Source: Clostridiales bacterium (GTDB lineage: Bacteria > Bacillota > Clostridia > Lachnospirales > UBA12420). Taken from it: a stretch of 6,018 nt of DNA. The notes under the pieces were generated by a model. That model was not told the origin of the DNA. It made no database searches and saw nothing but the letters and a program-made list of their open reading frames with translations. Positions 1 through 3,791 of the stretch are shown here, piece after piece; the stretch's first letter is position 1, and every line of letters starts with the position of its first letter. The stretch spans positions 1 to 6,018 of the forward strand of contig DMOI01000043.1 of the NCBI GenBank assembly GCA_003452395.1, read 5' to 3'. Both the position numbers and the translations under genes were made by a program.

Positions 1-178
1 TGTTACACTTCATCTATTGATTTTGGTTCACTTTCTCCTTTGCCTACGCTTAAGCCTGTGCGTTACCGCGAGTGTTCATTCTTTTACAGTCCCCAAGGCT
101 AAGTACGGATGTACCGACTCACACTTTCCCGATTGGATTTCCACCAATTGTACAATAACAACTTATCAGTACGCACAC
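1..178 (-). mobile_element. 5' end of a group II intron, truncated by the window edge
   Basis: Read on the minus strand, the segment begins GTGTGCG, which fits the group II intron 5' consensus GUGYG. It is followed by short helices typical of a domain I start, for example ATTGG/CCAAT around a GGAAA-containing loop and GTAC/GTAC. The best support is the boundary: the upstream reading frame encodes a prepilin N-terminus up to KGFTLLE, and after this point it hits a stop within four codons (E-C-A-Y-stop). Base composition also shifts, with about 43% G+C here against the very AT-rich DNA upstream. The reverse transcriptase/maturase gene, domains V-VI and the 3' splice site would lie beyond position 1 and cannot be seen, so the class and activity are unknown. 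An alternative is another kind of insertion with a structured end. Confidence 0.62.
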
Positions 179-234
179 TCCAATAATGTAAAGCCTTTCC
201 TTTTATTACTTCGAGTCTTTTGTGCTTCTTTCAA
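179..234 (-). CDS. Type IV prepilin-like gene, first exon, interrupted by the intron
   Basis: The start is TTG at 234, seven bases after a GGGGG stretch that can act as a ribosome binding site. An in-frame TAA lies a few codons upstream, so the gene cannot begin earlier in this frame. The visible residues are a basic leader MKEAQKTRSNKRK followed by GFTLLE. A Lys/Arg-rich leader, then Gly-Phe with Glu at mature position 5, is the class III signal of type IV pilins and pseudopilins. Such proteins are cut after Gly by prepilin peptidase and methylated on Phe. The Glu codon is split: GA lies in this exon and the third base would come from the exon beyond the intron. Eighteen codons and two bases are visible, so the specific product (major pilin, minor pilin, ComG-type pseudopilin) cannot be told. 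If the intron does not splice, the gene is inactive. Confidence 0.6.
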
Positions 235-560
235 GTTAAAACCCCCATCTTATATAGTTACTTATCTTTTTATACAAAAATAAGCATTCTTTGTTTTGGT
301 ATTAATTATGTTTTCTTTTTTAACATATCAACCAAAATCCATCTAATCTAATATCTAATACTTAATGCCATACTAACAAATTTCTACTCTTTTTGCAATA
401 CATTTTTTAATTTTTTTTATTACTTATTATTAATTCTTTTAAATATTCAAGTCTCTTGTGTGTTTTATATTGCTTTTTTTAAAAATGTCGAATTAATCTT
501 TTTAATTTTCAACGAGAGAATAATCTACCAGAGAATAATCTATCAAAAAAATTATATACT
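235..560. other. AT-rich gene-free region between the prepilin gene and the antitoxin promoter
   Basis: About 325 bases of very AT-rich DNA without an open reading frame that has an SD site or recognisable coding character on either strand. It must carry the minus-strand leader and promoter of the prepilin gene, but I see no convincing pair of -35 and -10 boxes there. The nearest match, TATAAG just upstream of the start codon, would place transcription initiation inside the SD. The only clear substructure is the 15-base tandem repeat listed separately, plus degenerate ATCTAAT repeats near 340-362. Confidence 0.6.
515..542. repeat. Tandem direct repeat, two copies with period 15
   Basis: The 13-base unit AGAGAATAATCTA occurs at 515-527 and again at 530-542, separated by two bases. 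It lies about 22 bases upstream of the -35 box of the antitoxin promoter. Two copies at a 15-base spacing could be a binding site or simply a small duplication; nothing in the sequence decides between these. Confidence 0.8.
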
Positions 561-564
561 AATA

Positions 565-593
565 TTGACATACTCAATATGTCGTGATATAAT
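565..593 (+). promoter_or_regulatory. Sigma-A type promoter of the antitoxin RNA, perfect consensus
   Basis: TTGACA at 565-570 and TATAAT at 588-593 are separated by exactly 17 bases, and TG at 585-586 makes an extended -10 (TGnTATAAT). Every consensus position matches, which is rare and predicts a very strong constitutive promoter. Initiation is expected near 598-600. No protein gene follows on this strand; the transcript runs into the terminator at 624-654 after about 55 bases. That points to a small RNA gene. Confidence 0.85.
567..583. repeat. Inverted repeat inside the antitoxin promoter
   Basis: GACATA at 567-572 and TATGTC at 578-583 form a perfect 6-base dyad around a 5-base centre. 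It overlaps the -35 box and most of the promoter spacer. The position is that of a repressor operator, but no candidate regulator is encoded nearby, so a binding role is only inferred. Confidence 0.5.
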
Positions 594-604
594 TGTGATA
601 CAAA

Positions 605-617
605 GTGAAGTTCAACC
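605..617. repeat. 13-base direct repeat, antitoxin copy
   Basis: GTGAAGTTCAACC, identical to 726-738. This copy lies outside the toxin transcript, beyond the shared terminator, and is expected to be transcribed only in the antitoxin RNA. The arrangement corresponds to the DRa/DRb repeats of the pAD1 par locus, which give two convergent RNAs complementarity away from their shared 3' ends. Confidence 0.85.
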
Positions 618-623
618 AACAAC

Positions 624-654
624 AAAAAAACAGTAGCGCTTACTACTGTTTTTT
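624..654. terminator. Bidirectional terminator shared by toxin and antitoxin RNAs
   Basis: ACAGTAG (630-636) pairs with CTACTGT (643-649) around a six-base loop. The stem is flanked by A-runs on the left (624-629) and T-runs on the right (650-654), so either strand gives a hairpin followed by a U-tract. It lies 8 bases after the toxin stop codon and ends the convergent antitoxin RNA. Confidence 0.88.
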
Positions 655-661
655 CTTGCAT

Positions 662-736
662 TCATTTTTTGATTGCACGTACTATTTCTAATACTGCTAT
701 CAAAAGAAGCAATTCACTAATCATTGTGAAGTTCAA
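662..736 (-). CDS. Small hydrophobic peptide, predicted type I toxin (Fst/holin-like)
   Basis: A 24-codon gene. The TTG start (736-734) is preferred because it lies 8 bases after a perfect AGGAGG (750-745). An in-frame ATG four codons later (724) is too far from the SD. The peptide begins MNFT, continues MISELLLLIAV then LEIV, and ends RAIKK: one short membrane-spanning helix with an early Glu, a Glu and an Arg in its second half, and a basic tail. This pattern resembles small membrane toxins of type I systems (Fst, TxpA/BsrG and holin-like toxins), which disturb the cell membrane when overproduced. I do not recognise an exact family, and it is shorter than Fst (33 residues). It has its own promoter, a hairpin over the SD, a terminator just downstream and a convergent antisense RNA. 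That context, more than the peptide itself, supports the call. Confidence 0.75.
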   Translation of the reverse strand: MNFTMISELLLLIAVLEIVRAIKK

Positions 737-738
737 CC
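726..738. repeat. 13-base direct repeat, toxin copy covering the start codon
   Basis: GTGAAGTTCAACC, identical to 605-617. On the minus strand it reads GGTTGAACTTCAC and contains the TTG start codon plus the next three codons of the toxin. Pairing of the antitoxin RNA here would directly cover the translation start. Confidence 0.85.
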
Positions 739-744
739 CCAACA

Positions 745-765
745 CCTCCTTTCTTGATTGGAGGC
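745..765 (-). promoter_or_regulatory. 5' leader stem-loop sequestering the toxin ribosome binding site
   Basis: On the minus strand CCUCC (764-760), almost at the predicted 5' end of the message, is complementary to GGAGG (749-745), the core of the toxin SD, with a 10-base loop. A G-U pair (765/744) can extend it to six pairs. Type I toxin mRNAs, including RNA I of pAD1, commonly use such 5' anti-SD helices to delay translation so that the antitoxin can bind first. The fold is inferred from complementarity only. Confidence 0.65.
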
Positions 766-771
766 ATTTTT

Positions 772-800
772 ATTATACAGTATAATTTTCTATATTACAA
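772..800 (-). promoter_or_regulatory. Promoter of the toxin gene
   Basis: On the minus strand TTGTAA (800-795, four of six matches to TTGACA) and a perfect TATAAT (777-772) are 17 bases apart. Initiation near 767-765 would make the message start almost at the anti-SD sequence GCCUCC and give a toxin mRNA of about 140 bases ending at the shared terminator. It lies directly downstream of the terminator of the preceding gene, so the toxin is its own transcription unit. Confidence 0.75.
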
Positions 801-811
801 CAAATTAACGT

Positions 812-846
812 AAAAAAGCAGAAGTTCTAAAACTAGACTCTTCCGC
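812..846 (-). terminator. Factor-independent terminator after the SCP2-domain gene
   Basis: On the minus strand GCGGAAG (846-840) pairs with CTTCTGC (824-818), including one G-U pair. Inside, TCTA/TAGA extends the stem across a small internal loop. A run of six T (817-812) follows. It begins two bases after the stop codon of the upstream gene and separates the ksgA unit from the toxin promoter. Confidence 0.85.
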
Positions 847-847
847 C

Positions 848-1816
848 TTACATTTTCTTAAATATCTTATCAAACTTAGACAGTAACATAAAGTCACCCT
901 TCACTTTTATCTTACCTGTCATAAATGCTTTTTGTGCAGATATGCTTCCTATTAATATTAGTTTCCACATACCACTGTCTACGTTTATTATTACATCTGC
1001 TTTTTCCAATTCACCTTCGTTATATGCACAGTCTTTACTTTTTATCGCTAGGTTACAACTAAAATCTTCATCCCCCGTAATATTTAGCTGATATATACTA
1101 TTCACGTCTAGCGCTAGCTGAGGTTGAAAATAATGAACTAGATTTTTGGTCATTTGTTTTACAGTTATCTCATTTTCAAATACCGCCTTATCATTTTGCA
1201 CTAAGCTTCTCATGTCTGTACCTATTTTTTGAGATAATTGTTTACTAAATAATTCTGTGAGTTCCATTATGTCATCCTCTTTTTTTATTTTTACTTGTTT
1301 TTCAGGTGATATATGTTTTACTTTTTTCACTTCGCTATTTTTAGGTTCTTCTATAGCTTTTGTGACCTCTCCACCATTATTTTTTATATATTCATAAAAG
1401 TTTTTAATTTGATCTTCCATGTAGCTCTTTTTCATGTTTTGTGCCGAATTTATTATTTTTCCAGTTTCAATACATTCAAGCTGTATAAGATTATTTAATA
1501 TTAATTTGTATCCGTCTAGCGTATTGTACTTGCCTGATATTATTATAGGAAGTACTGGAATGTTTTTTAAACTATTTTTATTTGTATCCTCGAATAATTC
1601 AAAAAATGCCTGTAACTTTGCAGGTATATTATTCATTCTCATATCCGTTGAAATAATGATACCTTCTACACCTTTTATTACTTGTAGTATATCGGTGTTT
1701 TCATTCAAATCTACTTTTATTACCTTCACACCCATATCCTCTAAAGCAATTTGACATAGACCAACTATTTTATTTAAATTATCAACATTCGAAACATTTA
1801 TAATTACAACATTCAT
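848..1816 (-). CDS. Two-domain protein: flavodoxin-like N-terminus and SCP2-like C-terminus
   Basis: A 322-residue cytoplasmic protein without signal peptide or membrane helix. The start is ATG at 1816, nine bases after AGGAAG (1831-1826). Residues 1-150 look like an alpha/beta flavodoxin or NADPH-dependent FMN reductase fold: strand MNVVIINVS, then GVEGIIISTDMRMNNIPAKL (49-68), the region that in such enzymes lies near the flavin. A charged Lys/Glu-rich linker spans about 152-185. Residues about 186-322 resemble the SCP2 sterol/lipid-carrier domain, with the typical ending ADVIINVDSGMW (273-284), then ISAQKAFMTGKIKVKGD (292-308) and a final helix. SCP2 domains bind hydrophobic ligands in a tunnel. 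No specific reaction can be assigned, and whether the N-terminal half still binds FMN is unclear. The gene follows ksgA by 26 bases and is probably co-transcribed; the terminator is immediately downstream. Confidence 0.8.
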   Translation of the reverse strand: MNVVIINVSNVDNLNKIVGLCQIALEDMGVKVIKVDLNENTDILQVIKGVEGIIISTDMRMNNIPAKLQAFFELFEDTNKNSLKNIPVLPIIISGKYNTLDGYKLILNNLIQLECIETGKIINSAQNMKKSYMEDQIKNFYEYIKNNGGEVTKAIEEPKNSEVKKVKHISPEKQVKIKKEDDIMELTELFSKQLSQKIGTDMRSLVQNDKAVFENEITVKQMTKNLVHYFQPQLALDVNSIYQLNITGDEDFSCNLAIKSKDCAYNEGELEKADVIINVDSGMWKLILIGSISAQKAFMTGKIKVKGDFMLLSKFDKIFKKM

Positions 1817-1842
1817 TTGTATACACTTCCTATCGTTTGATG

Positions 1843-2709
1843 TCAGCTCCGCTTGCTTATCTCTTCTGCTAAATTTTTATAATCCTCCATACTGAGTTTT
1901 TCCCCTCGCACATTAGGAGTAAAACCTAGCTTATCAAATATTTCCAGTATCTCTTCCTTATTTTTAAAATATGATGTTTGATTATTTATGCAGTTTACTA
2001 AAGTTTTTCTTCTTTGTCCAAATGCTACTTTTATTAGATTAAAAAATAATTCTTCATTTGTAACTTTTATTCTTTTTTCTTTAAGTATCTTTAGTTTTAT
2101 AACCGTCGAGTCAACATTTGGACTCGGTATAAATGCCTCTCTTGATACCTCACATACTATGCTAGGCTCTGAGTGATATTGTACTGCAAGCGATATAGCT
2201 CCGCAATCTTTGTCTAGATGTGTTGATATAAGTCTGTCAGCCACTTCTTTTTGTACCATTATTGTTATACTATCTAATGGAGCATTACTTTCTAGCAATT
2301 TCATTATTATTGGTGTTGTTATATAGTATGGCAGGTTCGCGACCACTTTCATTCTTCTGTGCTTATATCTACTAGTAAGCTCTCCTATATCCATTTTTAG
2401 TATATCATTATTTATAAGTTCTACATTATTATATTCCTTTAGTGTATCATTTTCAAGTATTTTTATTAATTCTTTGTCTATCTCCACAGCTATTACATGT
2501 CCTGCTTTTTCGGCCAAAAGCTGCGTAAGAGTGCCGATACCAGGACCTATCTCAAGCACTACATCGTCTTTACTTATATCAGCACTATAAATTATTTCAT
2601 CTAATATGCTTTTATCCATTAAAAAATTTTGACCATACTTTTTCTTAAATACAAAATCATACTTATCAACTATTCTCTTTGTATTTTCATATTTATATAA
2701 ATCTTCCAT
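1843..2709 (-). CDS. ksgA: 16S rRNA (adenine1518-N6/adenine1519-N6)-dimethyltransferase
   Basis: KsgA/RsmA uses S-adenosylmethionine to dimethylate the two adjacent adenines in the 3' terminal hairpin (helix 45) of 16S rRNA, a late step of small-subunit assembly. Its loss typically gives kasugamycin resistance. The 288 residues match the usual length. Visible motifs are the N-terminal GQNFL (26-30), SAM motif I EIGPGIG (53-59), acidic motif VEID (75-78), catalytic motif IV NLPYYI (125-130), PSPNVDS (196-202), FGQRRKTL (230-237) of the C-terminal helical domain, and RGEKLS (268-273). All are intact. ATG at 2709 is preceded by AGGGGTGA, a near-SD. The common Gram-positive neighbour rnmV (RNase M5) is absent upstream: the preceding gene is unrelated and separated by a terminator, so ksgA probably has a promoter in 2710-2790 that I could not identify with confidence. 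It likely forms an operon with the SCP2-domain gene. Confidence 0.96.
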   Translation of the reverse strand: MEDLYKYENTKRIVDKYDFVFKKKYGQNFLMDKSILDEIIYSADISKDDVVLEIGPGIGTLTQLLAEKAGHVIAVEIDKELIKILENDTLKEYNNVELINNDILKMDIGELTSRYKHRRMKVVANLPYYITTPIIMKLLESNAPLDSITIMVQKEVADRLISTHLDKDCGAISLAVQYHSEPSIVCEVSREAFIPSPNVDSTVIKLKILKEKRIKVTNEELFFNLIKVAFGQRRKTLVNCINNQTSYFKNKEEILEIFDKLGFTPNVRGEKLSMEDYKNLAEEISKRS

Positions 2710-2788
2710 TTATTTCACCCCTGTTAGTGCACAAGCACAGTTGATGGTTCACAGACTTTTGAAGCTTTGTTAACTGATATATACAATT

Positions 2789-2828
2789 ATATCAAAAAAG
2801 CAAGTAACCTCATCTTGCTTTTTGATAT
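2789..2828. terminator. Strong stem-loop terminator after the glgP unit
   Basis: ATATCAAAAAAGCAAG (2789-2804) pairs with CTTGCTTTTTGATAT (2814-2828) with one extra A, around a nine-base loop. On the minus strand the GC-containing part is followed by a T-run within the stem, so it can end transcription from the 303-residue gene about 30 bases upstream. The symmetric A/T flanks could also work on the plus strand, but no plus-strand gene is present. Confidence 0.8.
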
Positions 2829-2857
2829 TTAACTATGACTTGTACACTATAAACGGT

Positions 2858-3769
2858 TTAAACCAGTGCTACGAGTTCTGGATATTCGAGCGTGAATTCT
2901 CCATTTGCCTCTTTTATTGCGATTGCTATACTATTTTCAGGTGATTTCATATTTATAAGATCATCATATGTATATACTGTATAGCTAAGTGATATTTTTG
3001 TTTTATCTATTTCTGCACATATTTCTTTTATATGACCTTCATCTTCACATAAAAACATTAGTATTGGTTCTTGTTTAAGCTTATCAGTCGGTTTAAAATT
3101 TGTATATAATCTTTCTATATATGGTGTTATCTTGAGCAATTCTTCTTTCCAACCCTGATTTCTTCTAAATGTATAAATTATAAAATGTACTTGCTGCTCA
3201 ATGTTACCAAAATTAACAAGTACGTCTGGTCTAATATATTCTGTCTCTAACGAGTTTCTAAAGTACAACCTCGGTTTTATATCATAAGAATAAAAAGCAC
3301 TTGATTGTTCAAAATACTTCATTACAAGTTGATTTGTTATTATATGTTTTAGATGTATACTTGGATGTGTTTTTATAGAAAGGTTATCCTTTTGATCCCA
3401 CTCTAATTTTTGCAGATCTTCGCCTTCAATAAAGTTTTTCCCATTAACATCTAGCATATATATATTATCGGTTTCCCTTTTAAAGCCGTTTGTATTGTAC
3501 TCTAGTTTATATCTTGTAATAAGTCTGAGGTCTACAGCTTTTCTTATCTTCTCTTCTATTTTATTTTTAGTAACTTTAAACTTTTTTCCTATAATAGTAA
3601 TTATTTGTTCTGCTGTCGAACTTCTGAGTTTATAAACAAGTTTTACTATTTCCTTATCTGGTATGTCTCTTAGAGTATTTAAGTTTCTTCCACTCACTAC
3701 TCTATCAAAATTTACCTTTGTACTAACCCCATTAAATTTTGCTATTATCCCTTCTTGATATTTATACAT
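2858..3769 (-). CDS. Protein of unknown function with winged-helix-like N-terminus (possibly Replic_Relax-like)
   Basis: A 303-residue protein that I do not firmly recognise. The start is ATG at 3769, seven bases after a perfect AGGAGG (3782-3777). It has no signal peptide or membrane segment. Residues about 36-107 look like a winged-helix DNA-binding unit: helices IPDKEIVKLVYKLRSSTAEQ and KNKIEEKIRKAVDLRLITR, then a beta wing ending NIYMLDVNG. After it come a helix with HLKHIITNQLVMKYFE (138-153), IRPDVLVNF (179-187), a strand HFIIYTFRR (195-203), and a Lys/Glu helix KEELLKITPYIERL (208-221). Winged helix, then His-containing helix, then a Pro-Asp strand recalls replication-relaxation (Replic_Relax) proteins, whose C-terminal half has a nuclease-like fold. 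The acidic residue expected in the following strand is missing here. This assignment is an inference. The gene follows glgP by 22 bases and is probably co-transcribed. Confidence 0.7.
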   Translation of the reverse strand: MYKYQEGIIAKFNGVSTKVNFDRVVSGRNLNTLRDIPDKEIVKLVYKLRSSTAEQIITIIGKKFKVTKNKIEEKIRKAVDLRLITRYKLEYNTNGFKRETDNIYMLDVNGKNFIEGEDLQKLEWDQKDNLSIKTHPSIHLKHIITNQLVMKYFEQSSAFYSYDIKPRLYFRNSLETEYIRPDVLVNFGNIEQQVHFIIYTFRRNQGWKEELLKITPYIERLYTNFKPTDKLKQEPILMFLCEDEGHIKEICAEIDKTKISLSYTVYTYDDLINMKSPENSIAIAIKEANGEFTLEYPELVALV

Positions 3770-3791
3770 GCTGATTCCTCCTTTATCGGGA

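Larger units (their letters stand above)
600..655 (+). ncRNA. Predicted antitoxin RNA (RNA II-like) of a type I toxin-antitoxin locus
   Basis: This transcript of about 56 bases is predicted from the perfect promoter at 565-593 and the terminator at 624-654. Near its 5' end it carries GUGAAGUUCAACC (605-617), exactly complementary to the toxin message at 726-738, where the toxin start codon lies. A further AACA (618-621) can pair with 741-744 after a two-base bulge, between the toxin SD and start codon. Its 3' half is the terminator hairpin, which is fully complementary to the 3' hairpin of the convergent toxin message. The terminator loop (637-642) contains CUUA, matching the YUNR U-turn motif known from fast-pairing antisense RNAs. 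The expected function is to bind the toxin mRNA and block its translation, as RNA II does for Fst in plasmid pAD1. The 5' end is estimated from the promoter. Confidence 0.75.

Noticed and set aside
131..138. TCCAAT in the intron (minus strand), exactly complementary to the last six exon bases ATTGGA, as a possible EBS1
   Set aside because: It is only about 45 bases into the intron and already pairs with ATTGG in a local hairpin; EBS1 normally lies in a loop much further into domain I, probably beyond the window edge.
17..283. An 88-codon plus-strand open frame with a hydrophobic beginning
   Set aside because: It lies antisense across the intron 5' end and the prepilin exon, has no SD site, and is explained by the G+C-richer structured intron sequence.
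722..724. ATG at 724 as the toxin start codon
   Set aside because: It is 20 bases from the SD, whereas the in-frame TTG at 736 is at the ideal 8-base distance and lies in the repeat targeted by the antisense RNA. A 20-residue product remains possible.
2710..2790. AT-rich boxes (TTGATA, TATATA) as a ksgA promoter
   Set aside because: No pair with acceptable spacing matches both boxes well; a promoter is expected here but cannot be placed.
2855..2864. Ten-base palindrome GGTTTAAACC across the stop codon of the 303-residue gene
   Set aside because: Short, AT-centred and without a T-run; the real terminator is the hairpin at 2789-2828.
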